Assembly: GCA_963847965.1 (NCBI GenBank) | Contig: CAWKCG010000012.1 | Span: forward strand, 62,001 to 126,000 | Source of the DNA: Palsa-504 sp963847965 | GTDB lineage: Bacteria > Actinomycetota > Actinomycetes > Streptosporangiales > Streptosporangiaceae | DNA: 64,000 nt | Direction of reading: 5' to 3' | Shown here: piece after piece, positions 15,240-24,270 of the stretch | Position numbering within the stretch: the first letter of the stretch is position 1 | Layout of the letters: every line of letters begins with the position of its first letter | Notes under the pieces: generated by a model | Told to the model about the DNA's origin: nothing | Seen by the model: the letters and a program-made list of their open reading frames with translations, nothing else | Database searches by the model: none | Translations under genes and position numbers: made by a program

Positions 15240-17786
15240 ATGGCTCTCCCGTACCGGCGGTTCGGCCCAAGCCCGCGAGTGGCCTGCCTCGCGGGACGCG
15301 GCATGCTCGCCGCCTTCCTCGTCACTGCGCTGGCTGCTGTTGCGCCGGGGGCCAGCGCGTCCACGGGGGCCACTGGGGTTTCTGGGTCCAGCCCGCTGGC
15401 GCGCGCGCCGGGCTTCAGGCAGGCGTTCGGGCAGCAGGCGCTGGCCAGTCCTTACGGCGTCGCCCTGGCCCCTGACGGCGATGTCTGGGTTGCCGACACC
15501 GGGCATGACCGGATCGCTGAGTTCACCGCGTCCGGTCGCCTGGTTACCAGCTTCGGCGGCGGGCTGGACCAGCCCGAGGGCATCGCCGCCGACGCGGCAG
15601 GCCACGTCTGGGTGGCGGACACCGGCCATGACCGGGTGGTCGAGTTCTCGCCCGCCGGACACGTGCTGGCCGCGTTCGGCTCGGCGGGGAGCCGCCCCGG
15701 CCAGCTGGACCAGCCGGTCGCGCTGGCGGTCTCGCCCCGGGGCGACGTCTGGGTCGCGGACCAGGGCAACAGCCGGGTGGAGGAGTTCTCCGCTGCAGGG
15801 CGCTATCTCGCCTCGATTTCCGTCGCGACGCCGGCGGGCGTCGCGCTCGGCGCCTCCGGCGACATCTGGGTATCCAGCCCCAGCTACGCCGCCGGCAACA
15901 CGGTGGACGAGTTCTCCGCGGCGGGCCGGCCGGTTGCGTCGTTCGGCACCACGCAGGCCGGCTACGGGGACCTCGGCGACACCGGGGGGATCGCTATCGG
16001 CCCGGCCGGACGGGTCTATGTCGCGCAGCCGGATTACGGCTTGGTGTCGGTGTTCAGCCCGGACGGGAACTTCTATACCGAGTTCGGCCTGCGGTCGGAC
16101 CCCGCCCAGGCGAGCGAGGACCTAGAGTTCCCGCAGGGCCTAGCGGTCGCAGCGACCGGGCAGGTGTGGGTGGCGGACAGCGGCGACAACAGGATCGCCG
16201 AGTTCGGCCCGGCCACCGCGCCCGCGTCCGCGCCGACCGGCGGCCCGTCCCTGCTGCTGGTCGGGGGCCTTGCCGTGCTCGCCGCGCTACTGGCCAGGCT
16301 CGGTCTCGCCTGGCTCTTCGCGGTGCGCCGCAGGCGGTCTGGCGCGGGAACTCCGGCGCCGCCGGCACCTTCAGCGGAGTTCAGCAGGCGCCGGGTGCTG
16401 GCCGGGGCCACGGCCCTTTCCGGTGTCGCGGTAGGCGCCACGGTCCTTCCGCTGAGCCTGCGCAGGGCGCTGGCGGCCACCCTCACGGATCCGCCCGCGG
16501 GCTCGCTGGCCGACATCGAGCACATCGTGATCCTGATGCAGGAGAACCGCAGCTTCGACCACTACTTCGGCACCATGCCGGGGGTCCGGGGCTTCGCCGA
16601 TCCGGCCGCGATCAGGCTGCCGGACGGCAAGCCGGTCTTCTACCAGCCATTCCAGGTCCTCACGGGGCTCAGCTACCTGACCCCGTTCCGCTACGACACC
16701 AGGACCACGAGCGCGCAGGCCACGCCAGGCACCGACCATTCCTGGCCCACCCAGCACCGGGCCTGGCACAACGGCGCCATGGACCAGTGGATAGCGGCCA
16801 AGGGCCCGTACACGATGGGCTACTTCACCCAGGCCGACATCCCGTTCCACCGGGCGCTGGCGCAGGCGTTTACCATCTGCGACAACTACCACTGCTCGGT
16901 GTTCGGCCCGACCAACCCGAACCGGCTGTACATGTGGACAGGGATGATCGACCCGCGCGGGACGGGCGGCGGCCCGGTCATCGACAACACCCCGGCGTAC
17001 AACAACGTCATCCTGTCCTGGACCACGTACCCGGAGCGGCTGGAGCGGGCCGGCATCAGCTGGCAGGTGTACCAGGAGGAGGACAACTTCGACGACAACG
17101 CGCTGGCCTGGTTCCATCAGTTCGCCCGCGCGCCCGCCTCGTCGCCGCTGCGGCAGCGGGGCATGCAGACGCGCGCGGCGGGCTGGTTCGAGGAGGACGC
17201 GCGCAAGGGCAGGCTGCCGCAGGTTTCCTGGCTGGTCGCCCCGACCGCACAGTCCGAGCACCCGGACTACTTCCCGGCCGCGGGCGCGGAGTACATCGCG
17301 AGTAAGCTCGACGCCATCGCATCGAACCCGGACACGTGGCGCACCACCGCGTTCATCCTGTGCTACGACGAGAACGACGGGCTGTTCGATCACGTGCCGC
17401 CGCCGACCGCGCCGGCCGGCACGCCCGCCGAGTTCGTCGGCGGGGAGCCGATCGGGCTCGGCTTCCGGGTCCCCGCCCTGGTCATCTCGCCCTGGTCGGC
17501 GGGCGGCCGCGTCTGCTCCGACGTGCTTGACCACACCTCGCTCATCCGCCTCATCGAGAGGCGGTTTGGCGTCGCCGAGCCGAACATCAGCGCCTTCAGG
17601 CGGCGCACCTGCGGGGACTTCAGCACCGCGCTCAGGTTCTCCGGGCCGCCCGCCGGTTTCCCGCGCTCCAACCAGGCCATCAGCCTGGCCGCGGCCGAAG
17701 CCGGGCTGCTCACCGCCCAGCAGGAGGTGTTCAGCAACCCGGCGCCGATGATCCCGGTGGTTAACGAGCCGGTCCCTGGGCAGTGA
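15240..17786 (+). CDS. NHL-propeller / internal Tat signal / phospholipase C-type phosphoesterase fusion
   Basis: 848 residues. Residues 1-40 form a signal peptide or anchor (LAAFLVTALAAVAPGASA). Residues about 70-330 are NHL beta-propeller repeats (recurrent GDVWVADTGHDRIAEF-type units). Residues about 333-362 are a membrane helix followed by basic RRRRSG. At about 380-412 comes a twin-arginine motif SRRRVLAG with a second hydrophobic helix. Residues about 425-830 are a PF04185 phosphoesterase domain (HIVILMQENRSFDHYFG; metal-site blocks DNYHCS and CYDENDGLFDH). Predicted topology puts both globular domains outside. It could release phosphate- or phosphonate-bearing headgroups for the neighbouring importers; that role is inference. 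Confidence 0.87.
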   Translation: MALPYRRFGPSPRVACLAGRGMLAAFLVTALAAVAPGASASTGATGVSGSSPLARAPGFRQAFGQQALASPYGVALAPDGDVWVADTGHDRIAEFTASGRLVTSFGGGLDQPEGIAADAAGHVWVADTGHDRVVEFSPAGHVLAAFGSAGSRPGQLDQPVALAVSPRGDVWVADQGNSRVEEFSAAGRYLASISVATPAGVALGASGDIWVSSPSYAAGNTVDEFSAAGRPVASFGTTQAGYGDLGDTGGIAIGPAGRVYVAQPDYGLVSVFSPDGNFYTEFGLRSDPAQASEDLEFPQGLAVAATGQVWVADSGDNRIAEFGPATAPASAPTGGPSLLLVGGLAVLAALLARLGLAWLFAVRRRRSGAGTPAPPAPSAEFSRRRVLAGATALSGVAVGATVLPLSLRRALAATLTDPPAGSLADIEHIVILMQENRSFDHYFGTMPGVRGFADPAAIRLPDGKPVFYQPFQVLTGLSYLTPFRYDTRTTSAQATPGTDHSWPTQHRAWHNGAMDQWIAAKGPYTMGYFTQADIPFHRALAQAFTICDNYHCSVFGPTNPNRLYMWTGMIDPRGTGGGPVIDNTPAYNNVILSWTTYPERLERAGISWQVYQEEDNFDDNALAWFHQFARAPASSPLRQRGMQTRAAGWFEEDARKGRLPQVSWLVAPTAQSEHPDYFPAAGAEYIASKLDAIASNPDTWRTTAFILCYDENDGLFDHVPPPTAPAGTPAEFVGGEPIGLGFRVPALVISPWSAGGRVCSDVLDHTSLIRLIERRFGVAEPNISAFRRRTCGDFSTALRFSGPPAGFPRSNQAISLAAAEAGLLTAQQEVFSNPAPMIPVVNEPVPGQ

Positions 17787-17790
17787 CGCC

Positions 17791-17943
17791 ATGCCAGCCG
17801 TCCACCATTGCCGACACTGCTGGGGTGACTGCCTGGGCGACTGCCTGATCCCCGGCGGCGAGGGGGCGTGCATTCACAAGCGGGCCCCCATGTCGTTCCG
17901 GCAGTGGCTGCGCATGTGGATGTGGCGGCTCCGGCGGCGCTAA
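17791..17943 (+). CDS. Small Cys/His-rich protein, 50 residues
   Basis: ATG 4 bp after the phosphoesterase stop. The first half has HHCRHCWGDCLGDCL and a later ACIHK: five cysteines and several histidines in 30 residues, a likely metal-binding knuckle. The second half is Trp/Arg-rich and basic (WLRMWMWRLRRR), perhaps membrane- or nucleic-acid-associated. No ribosome-binding site of its own is evident, so translational coupling is likely. Family unknown to me; the clustering of Cys argues against a chance frame. Confidence 0.5.
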   Translation: MPAVHHCRHCWGDCLGDCLIPGGEGACIHKRAPMSFRQWLRMWMWRLRRR

Positions 17944-18103
17944 CCCCGGTGGGATGGGGCCCGGGCGCGTCAGCGGGGGCGGAGGGGACCGACGGCAGGG
18001 GCGGCGCCGGCAAGGGGTCACCGGCGTAGCCGCGGACATCCGCGAACCGCCCGGCGGCCCAGTCCTCGCGGGCGGTGGCTGGCGGCCGGCGCAGCGAAAA
18101 AAG

Positions 18104-18109
18104 TACAAT
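18104..18109 (+). promoter_or_regulatory. Possible -10 box (TACAAT)
   Basis: TACAAT preceded by an A-run in the 253-bp GC-rich gap before the gene at 18197. No -35 match at the right distance. The rest of 17944-18196 shows nothing recognisable. Confidence 0.3.
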
Positions 18110-18196
18110 CCCAGCGACCGATGGTAGTGCCGGACGGCCCGGCCCGGGCGGCGGCGCGCGGCGGCAGCGGGCAGGGTGAGCAGGCAGGGAGACGGA

Positions 18197-19627
18197 ATGA
18201 CCGAGCTCATCGCGGGTACGCATCAGTCCGACACGCACCAGAAGGCGCTCCGGATCAACCTGGATCCGCGCTGGTACGGGACGATCGCGGAGATCGGGGC
18301 CGGCCAGGAAGTCGTCCGCTGGTTCTTCCGGGTCGGGGGCGCCGCGGGCACCGTCGCGAAGTCCATCTCCGCCTACGACATGGCGGTCAGCGACGCCGAG
18401 TACGGCAAGGCGGACCGCTACGTGTCCATGGGGCGGCTGCAGGGCATGCTCGACAAGGAATTCCAGCTCAACGTCGAGCGGCTCAACGACGAACGCGGCG
18501 ACTCGAACTGCTTCTTCGCCTTCGCCGACACCGTGGTCGCGCGCAGCTTCCGCGGCGGCAACGAGTGCCACGGCTGGATGGGCGTGAAGTTCCAGGCCCA
18601 GGCGCACGACGAGCCCTCGCAGATCGTGATGCACATCCGGATGCTCGACGTCGAGGCCTGGCTGCAGCAGGAGGCGCTCGGGATCATCGGGGTGAACCTG
18701 CTGTACGGGGCGTTCTTCGAGCACCACGAGCCGGAGCGGCTGATCGAGAGCCTGCTGGACGGGCTGACCGTCGGCCGCATCGAGATCGACATGCTCCAGT
18801 TCCGCGGCATCGAGTTCCGCGGCGTGGACAACCGGCTGATGGCGCTCAAGCTCGTCCAGATCGGGCTGAGCGGGGTGGCGATGTTCGGCCCGGACCGCGT
18901 GGTGCTGCAGCCGAGCGAGGTGCTGCGCAAGAAGGCGGTCCTGGTGGAGCGGGGTAGCTTCAGGCCGCCCACGCACGTGAACCTCGACATGCTCGAGACC
19001 GCCAGGGCCAAGTTCGCCGAGGACCCGGCGGTGGCCGGCAAGCCGATCCTCCAGCTCACCGAGATCACCATGCGGAACCTGCTCGCCGGAGGGCAGGACG
19101 TCGACCGGCGCGACTTCCTGGCCCGGGCCGAGCTGCTCGCCGCCTGCGGCGAGACGGTGCTGATCACCGACTACTTCGACTACTACCGGCTGGCCGCCTA
19201 CATCGGGGAGCGGACGAGCGAGCGGATCGGCATCGTGATGGGCGTGCCGAGCCTGATCGACCTGTTCGACGAGAAGAACCACGCGCAGCTGCCCGGCGGG
19301 ATCCTGGAGAGCTTCGGCCGGCTGTTCAAGAACGGCCTGAAGCTCTACGTCTACCCGCACCGGCCGACGGCCGATGACGAGCTCAGGACGGTGGACAACA
19401 TCAAGGTCCAGAACGAGCTCCAGCCGCTGTACGACTACCTGTACCACCGGGGCAGCTTCGTGCACCTGGACAACTACCGTCCCGAGTACCTGCCGATCTT
19501 CAGCCGCGACGTGCTGCGCCGGATCGCCGCTCAGGACGAGTCGTGGGAGGCCATGGTCCCCCCCGAGGTCAGCGAGCTCATCAAGCGCCGCGGGTTCTTC
19601 GGCTACGTCAAGCCGGGCCAGGACTAG
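18197..19627 (+). CDS. Conserved protein of unknown function (often mislabelled TonB-dependent receptor)
   Basis: 476 residues from ATG 18197 (GGAG 5 nt upstream). No signal peptide or membrane helix, so a cytosolic protein. Strongly conserved-looking motifs: LDPRWYGTIAEIGAGQEVVRWFFRVGGAAGT near the N-terminus, then ISAYDM and YVSMGRL. I recognise a family whose members are annotated as TonB-dependent receptor or nicotinate-nucleotide adenylyltransferase. Neither label fits a monoderm cytosolic protein, and I see no nucleotidyltransferase HxGH motif. Function is unknown. It stands alone and converges on the acetoacetyl-CoA synthetase gene. Confidence 0.85.
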   Translation: MTELIAGTHQSDTHQKALRINLDPRWYGTIAEIGAGQEVVRWFFRVGGAAGTVAKSISAYDMAVSDAEYGKADRYVSMGRLQGMLDKEFQLNVERLNDERGDSNCFFAFADTVVARSFRGGNECHGWMGVKFQAQAHDEPSQIVMHIRMLDVEAWLQQEALGIIGVNLLYGAFFEHHEPERLIESLLDGLTVGRIEIDMLQFRGIEFRGVDNRLMALKLVQIGLSGVAMFGPDRVVLQPSEVLRKKAVLVERGSFRPPTHVNLDMLETARAKFAEDPAVAGKPILQLTEITMRNLLAGGQDVDRRDFLARAELLAACGETVLITDYFDYYRLAAYIGERTSERIGIVMGVPSLIDLFDEKNHAQLPGGILESFGRLFKNGLKLYVYPHRPTADDELRTVDNIKVQNELQPLYDYLYHRGSFVHLDNYRPEYLPIFSRDVLRRIAAQDESWEAMVPPEVSELIKRRGFFGYVKPGQD

Positions 19628-19647
19628 CGCCGGTCGGCAGCGCCCGG

Positions 19648-21681
19648 TCAGCCCAGGCGATAGTCGCGCTGGCTGGTCGCGTACTCGGCGAATTCGTCCA
19701 GGGACTGGGGGTTGGCCATCGCGTGGCGGTTGGCGGCCTCGTCCGGCGGCGTGCCCAGCAGGATCTTGCGCACCGGGACCTCCATCTTCTTGCCGGTCAG
19801 CGTCACGGGGATCGCGGCGACCTGGATGATCCGGTCGGGGACGTGCCGCGGGGTGTACTGGCGGCGGATCCGGTCGGCGATCTTGCCCCGGAGCGCGTCG
19901 TCGAGGACGGCCCCGCCTTCCAGCGTGACGAATAGCGGCATGAAGAACCCGCCGCCGGGCAGGTCGAGGTTGACGGTGAGCGCGTCCGCGACCTCCTCGA
20001 CGGACTCGAGCGCGGCGTAGATCTCCGCGGTGCCGATCCGGATGCCGTGCCGGTTCAGCGTCGCGTCGCTGCGGCCGAGCACGAAGCAGCCGCCGCGCTC
20101 GTTGACCTTGAAGAAGTCGCCCTGCCGCCAGACCCCGGGGAAGTCGGCGAAGTACGTCCGCCGGTAGAGCTGGCCGTCCTCGTCGTTCCACAGCCGGACC
20201 GGCATCGACGGCATCGGCTGGGTGATCACCATCTCGCCCACCTCGCCGGTGACCGGCTGGCCGCGGGCGTTGAAGGCGTAGGCGGCCACGCCGAGGTTGC
20301 GGGCCTGGTGCTCGCCGGCGTAGACGGGGAGCGTGGGGACACCGCCGGTGAACCCGCTGCAGACGTCGGTGCCGCCGCTGCCCACGTGCAGCCACAGGTC
20401 GCGCTTGACGTTGCGGTAGAACCAGGCGCCGCACTCCGCCGACACGGGCGAGCCCGCCAGCATGATCGCCCACAGCGCGGACAGGTCGTACTGGTCGCCG
20501 GGCACCAGGCCCGCCCTGGACATCAGGTCGACGTACGAGGGACTGGCCCCGAAGAAGTTCACGCGCGCGTTCTGCGCCATCTCCCACAGCACGTCCGGGC
20601 GCGGGTAGCCGGGGTGCCCGTCGTACAGCAGCGGCCGAACGCCGAGCAGCAGCGAGCTCACCAGGAAGTTCCACATCATCCAGCCGGCCGTGGTGTAGAA
20701 GAACATCCGGTCGCCCGCGCGCAGGTCATTCTGGAACGTCAGGTGCTTGAGCTGCTCGATGAGGATGCCGCCATGGCTGTGCGTCAGCGCCTTGGGGAGC
20801 CCGGTGGTGCCGGAGGAGAACAAGATCCACAGCGGGTGCCCGAACGGCACCTGCTCGAACCGGAATCCGGCGGCGGGCACCGGCGGGTGATCCATCAGCT
20901 CGCCCCAGGCCGTGGCCCGGTCGGCCCCGGGGACACCGGGGACCGGCACTCCCAGCGGGCCAGGGACGTGGATCACGTGCTCAAGCCCGGGCAGCCTCGC
21001 GATGATCTGCTGCAGCTCGGCGCTGCGGTCGTAGTCCTGGCCGTTGTACCGGTAGCTGTCGACGCACAGCAGGACCTTCGGGGCCAGCTGCCCGAACCTG
21101 TCGCTGACCCCGCGCCAGCCGAAGTCGGGGGAGCAGCTGGTCCAGATCGCGCCGATGCTGGTCGTGGCCAGCATCGCGATCACCGTCTGCGGGATGTTCG
21201 GCATGCAGGACGCGACCCGGTCGCCTGCGCGCACGCCCATGTCGCGCAGCCGGGTGGCCAGGACGCGCACGCCGTTCGCCAGCTCGGGCCAGGGCAGGCC
21301 GGTCAGCGGCGTGGTCTCCGACTGGTAGTAGAGGGCGTCCTGGCCAGGCTGCTCGCTCCGCAGCACGTGCTGCGCGTAATTCAGCCTGGCCCCGGGGAAC
21401 CAGTCGGTGCCGGGCATGCTCCGGGCGCCGAGGACCGCGGCCGGCGCGGCCGACGCCTCGACGCCGCAGTAGTCCCAGACCGCCTGCCAGAAGCCCTCCA
21501 GGTCGGTCACCGACCACTGCCACAGCGCCTGGTAGTCGCCGAACTCATGACCGCGCTCGGCGGCGAGCCACCGCGCGAACGCCGTCACGTTGGCGCGCTC
21601 GACCCGGTCCGGACCCGGCGTCCACAGCAGGTCACCCTCGCGGACCTGGACCCTTTGCGCCCCTTGGCCTCGCGCCTCCAC
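19648..21681 (-). CDS. aacS: Acetoacetate-CoA ligase (acetoacetyl-CoA synthetase)
   Basis: About 677 residues from GTG 21681; an open frame reaches 21765 but that part is Arg/Cys-rich and unlike the family. Adenylate-forming enzyme: FSSGTTGLPKALTHSHGG (phosphate loop), YFADFPGVWRQGDFF, and a C-terminal VTLTGKKMEVPVRKIL with the catalytic lysine. The N-terminal ACAS domain has WPELANGVRVLA. GAIWTSCSPDFG and CGVEASAAP support AACS rather than acetyl-CoA synthetase. Activates acetoacetate in the cytosol, linking ketone-body or storage-polymer breakdown to acetyl-CoA. Divergent to the amidohydrolase. Confidence 0.9.
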   Translation of the reverse strand: MEARGQGAQRVQVREGDLLWTPGPDRVERANVTAFARWLAAERGHEFGDYQALWQWSVTDLEGFWQAVWDYCGVEASAAPAAVLGARSMPGTDWFPGARLNYAQHVLRSEQPGQDALYYQSETTPLTGLPWPELANGVRVLATRLRDMGVRAGDRVASCMPNIPQTVIAMLATTSIGAIWTSCSPDFGWRGVSDRFGQLAPKVLLCVDSYRYNGQDYDRSAELQQIIARLPGLEHVIHVPGPLGVPVPGVPGADRATAWGELMDHPPVPAAGFRFEQVPFGHPLWILFSSGTTGLPKALTHSHGGILIEQLKHLTFQNDLRAGDRMFFYTTAGWMMWNFLVSSLLLGVRPLLYDGHPGYPRPDVLWEMAQNARVNFFGASPSYVDLMSRAGLVPGDQYDLSALWAIMLAGSPVSAECGAWFYRNVKRDLWLHVGSGGTDVCSGFTGGVPTLPVYAGEHQARNLGVAAYAFNARGQPVTGEVGEMVITQPMPSMPVRLWNDEDGQLYRRTYFADFPGVWRQGDFFKVNERGGCFVLGRSDATLNRHGIRIGTAEIYAALESVEEVADALTVNLDLPGGGFFMPLFVTLEGGAVLDDALRGKIADRIRRQYTPRHVPDRIIQVAAIPVTLTGKKMEVPVRKILLGTPPDEAANRHAMANPQSLDEFAEYATSQRDYRLG

Positions 21682-21801
21682 ATCGCAGACGGTGCCACAG
21701 CGTGGCCGCCGGTGGCAATGGGGTCCCCGCACTAACGCGGGCCGCCGAAATGCTGGTCGCGCCATGATGGCCTGGCCGAACCTGACGTATATGGTGTTTC
21801 A

Positions 21802-22710
21802 ATGGCTGGCCCGGACCCATCCGCGCTGCGCGGGATCGACGTCCACGTGCACGTCGAATCGGACGGGCACGGGCACACGTCGCTCGATGAGGAGCTGCTC
21901 GCCGCTTCGGCCCGGTACTTCAAGGCGGCCGGCGAGCGGGCCCCGACCGTGGAGCAGATCGCGGACTACTACCGGCAGCGCGAGCTCGCGGCCGTGGTGT
22001 TCACGGTCGACGCCTCGACCGCGACCGGCCACCCGGCGCTGTCCAGCGAGGAGATCGCCGACCGGGCGGCCGCCCACGCCGATGTGCTCATCCCGTTCGG
22101 CTCGGTGGATCCGCGGGCGGGCCAGGAGGCGGTGAAGCGAGCCAGGCGGCTGATCAGCGACCACGGCGTTCGCGGTTTCAAGTTCCACCCGAGCCTGCAG
22201 GGCTTCCCGCCCGATGACAGGCAGTACTACCCGCTGTACGAGACGATCGAGGAGGCGGGCCTGCCGGCCGTCTTCCACACCGGGCAGACGGGGATCGGGG
22301 CCGGCCTGCCCGGCGGTCGCGGGATCAAGCTGCGGTTGTCCAACCCGATGCTGCTCGACGACGTCGCGGCGGACTTCCCCGGCATGCCGGTGATCCTCGC
22401 CCACCCGTCGGTTCCCTGGCAGGACGAGGCGATCTCGATCGCCACCCACAAGGCCAACGTGTACATCGACTTGTCAGGCTGGTCACCGAAGTACTTCCCG
22501 CCGCAACTAGTCCGCGCGGCCAGTTCCTACCTGCAGGACAAGGTGCTGTTCGGCACCGATTACCCGCTGCTGACCCCGGAGCGCTGGCTGAGCGACTTCG
22601 AGCTGCTTGATATCAAGCCTGAGGTTGTTCCGAAGATCCTCAAGCACAACGCGGCGCGCCTGCTGCGCCTCGGCGGGGCTGCCCAGGGCGAGCCGGCCGC
22701 TCCGGCCTAG
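21802..22710 (+). CDS. Amidohydrolase-family metal-dependent hydrolase (PF04909)
   Basis: 302 residues, TIM-barrel amidohydrolase-2: IDVHVHVES (HxH metal pair), FKFHPSLQGF, AVFHTGQTG, VILAHPS, and a closing LFGTDYPLLTPE with the metal Asp. Members include decarboxylases and 4-hydroxyphenyl-beta-ketoacyl-CoA hydrolases; the exact substrate is open. TATATGGT lies just upstream of the ATG, suggesting a short or absent leader. Divergent to the acyl-CoA ligase, so a role in acid or acyl-CoA catabolism is plausible. Confidence 0.85.
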   Translation: MAGPDPSALRGIDVHVHVESDGHGHTSLDEELLAASARYFKAAGERAPTVEQIADYYRQRELAAVVFTVDASTATGHPALSSEEIADRAAAHADVLIPFGSVDPRAGQEAVKRARRLISDHGVRGFKFHPSLQGFPPDDRQYYPLYETIEEAGLPAVFHTGQTGIGAGLPGGRGIKLRLSNPMLLDDVAADFPGMPVILAHPSVPWQDEAISIATHKANVYIDLSGWSPKYFPPQLVRAASSYLQDKVLFGTDYPLLTPERWLSDFELLDIKPEVVPKILKHNAARLLRLGGAAQGEPAAPA

Positions 22711-22883
22711 CGCACGGGCGGGCAGTGGGCGCCGGGCCCGTTACGGTCCCGTATCACGGGCGCTCTAGGCTGGCGTAGCGTGCCGGATTGGATCGCCCGA
22801 CTTGGCGGGCGCCATAGCAGTGGGGGTACCTGACCCGAACACACATGGCACGCAAGACACCGACGGTAAGCCACGGGAGCGAC

Positions 22884-23540
22884 ATGCACCACGAACTCCA
22901 GACTCTGGCCGATCCCGATGCCGTAGCCCGGGCCGGCGCCGCATTCGTGGCCGAGCGCGCCCGCGCCGCGGTTGCGGCCAGCGGCAGCTTCCACTTCGCG
23001 GTCAGCGGCGGGCACACCCCCTGGGCCATGTTCGCCGAACTGGCCTCGCTGACGGTCCCGTGGGACGCGACCGTCATCTACCAGGTGGACGAGCGCGTGG
23101 CTCCGCCCGATGACCCCGACCGGAACCTGACCCACCTCACGAAGGCGCTGGGCTCGGCCCCGGCGCAGGTGCGGCCCATGCCGGTCAACGAGAGCGACCT
23201 GGCGGCCGCGGCCGCCAGCTACGCGGCCCTGCTGCCGGAGCAGTTCGATCTGGTCCACCTGGGCCTCGGCCCGGACGGGCACACCGCCTCGCTGGTCCCG
23301 GGCGATCCGGTCCTATCGGTCACCGACCGCCTGGTCGCCCTTACCCAGCCGTACCAGGAACGGGTGCGGATGACGCTGACCTACCCAGCGCTGGCGCGGG
23401 CCCGGCAGATCCTCTGGCTGGTCACCGGCGCGGACAAGAAGGAGCCGCTGGCCAGGCTGCTGGCCGGAGACACGACGATCCCGGCGGGCCGCGTCGAGGC
23501 CGGCGCGTCCCTGGTCATGGCCGACCGTGCGGCGACCTGA
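22884..23540 (+). CDS. pgl: 6-phosphogluconolactonase
   Basis: 218 residues. I chose ATG 22884 (GGGAG 4 nt upstream); the frame is open from 22845. Pgl/NagB fold: FAVSGGHTP near the N-terminus, VDERVAPPDDPDRN, HLGLGPDGHTASLVPG and RVRMTLTYPAL are standard Pgl signatures. Hydrolyses 6-phosphogluconolactone in the oxidative pentose phosphate pathway. rpiA follows after 7 bp. Confidence 0.93.
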   Translation: MHHELQTLADPDAVARAGAAFVAERARAAVAASGSFHFAVSGGHTPWAMFAELASLTVPWDATVIYQVDERVAPPDDPDRNLTHLTKALGSAPAQVRPMPVNESDLAAAAASYAALLPEQFDLVHLGLGPDGHTASLVPGDPVLSVTDRLVALTQPYQERVRMTLTYPALARARQILWLVTGADKKEPLARLLAGDTTIPAGRVEAGASLVMADRAAT

Positions 23541-23547
23541 GGACGCG

Positions 23548-24231
23548 ATGGCAGGCCAGCCAGGCGGTCCGCAGGGCATCGAGCGGGAGAAGCAGGTCGC
23601 CGCGGAGGCGGCAGCGGAACTGGTCGAGGACGGCATGACCGTCGGGCTCGGCACCGGCACCACGGTGGCGTTCCTGCTCCCCGCCCTGGCCCGCCGGTCG
23701 CTCAACATCGTCTGCGCCGCCACGTCGCCGCGCACCGAGCACGCCGCACGCGAGCTGGGCCTGCGAATCGAGGACGTCGCGAGCATCGACCGTTTCGACA
23801 TCACCATCGACGGCGCGGACCAGATCGCCCCGGACGGCTGGCTGGTGAAGGGCGGCGGCGGCGCGCACACCCGGGAGAAGATCGTCGCCGCGGCCGCAGA
23901 CCGGTTCGTCGTCATCGCCGACTCGACCAAGCCGGTCCAGGCCCTGCACAGCCCGATCCCCCTCGAGCTGCTCTCCTTCGCGCTGCACGCCACGATGCGC
24001 CGGGTCGCACCGGCCTCGCTGCGTGACGTGCCGCTCAGCCCCGACGGCGGCGTGATCGCGGACTACCACGGGCCGGTCGATGATCCGGCGGCGCTGGCCG
24101 CCCGCCTGTCGGCGACGCCCGGGGTCGTCGGGCACGGCCTGTTCCCGCCGGAGATGGTGGCGACGGTGCTCGTGGGCCGGGGTGAGTCAGTCGACCGGAC
24201 CGACTTCACGCACTCGTGGCGTAGCTCCTGA
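23548..24231 (+). CDS. rpiA: Ribose-5-phosphate isomerase A
   Basis: 227 residues from ATG 23548 (GAGG 5 nt upstream). VGLGTGTTVAFLL phosphate loop, SPRTEHAARELG, DITIDGADQI and LVKGGGGAHTREKI are the RpiA active-site blocks (Asp pair and Lys/Glu). Interconverts ribose-5-P and ribulose-5-P. Tight spacing with pgl makes one pentose-phosphate operon. Confidence 0.93.
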   Translation: MAGQPGGPQGIEREKQVAAEAAAELVEDGMTVGLGTGTTVAFLLPALARRSLNIVCAATSPRTEHAARELGLRIEDVASIDRFDITIDGADQIAPDGWLVKGGGGAHTREKIVAAAADRFVVIADSTKPVQALHSPIPLELLSFALHATMRRVAPASLRDVPLSPDGGVIADYHGPVDDPAALAARLSATPGVVGHGLFPPEMVATVLVGRGESVDRTDFTHSWRSS

Positions 24232-24270
24232 CCGAACCGGACGAAACCGCCGGACCAAACTGGAGGCACC

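Noticed and set aside
14897..15373. In-frame upstream extension of the GntR gene
   Set aside because: The sequence upstream of GTG 14896 has no regulator-like features and would run through the small PRC-barrel gene on the other strand.
17390..20674. Very long open frame (about 1,090 codons) on the - strand
   Set aside because: It runs antisense through the phosphoesterase, the conserved protein and part of the acetoacetyl-CoA synthetase; composition is Arg/Pro/Gly-rich with no motif. Such frames arise from high-GC codon bias.
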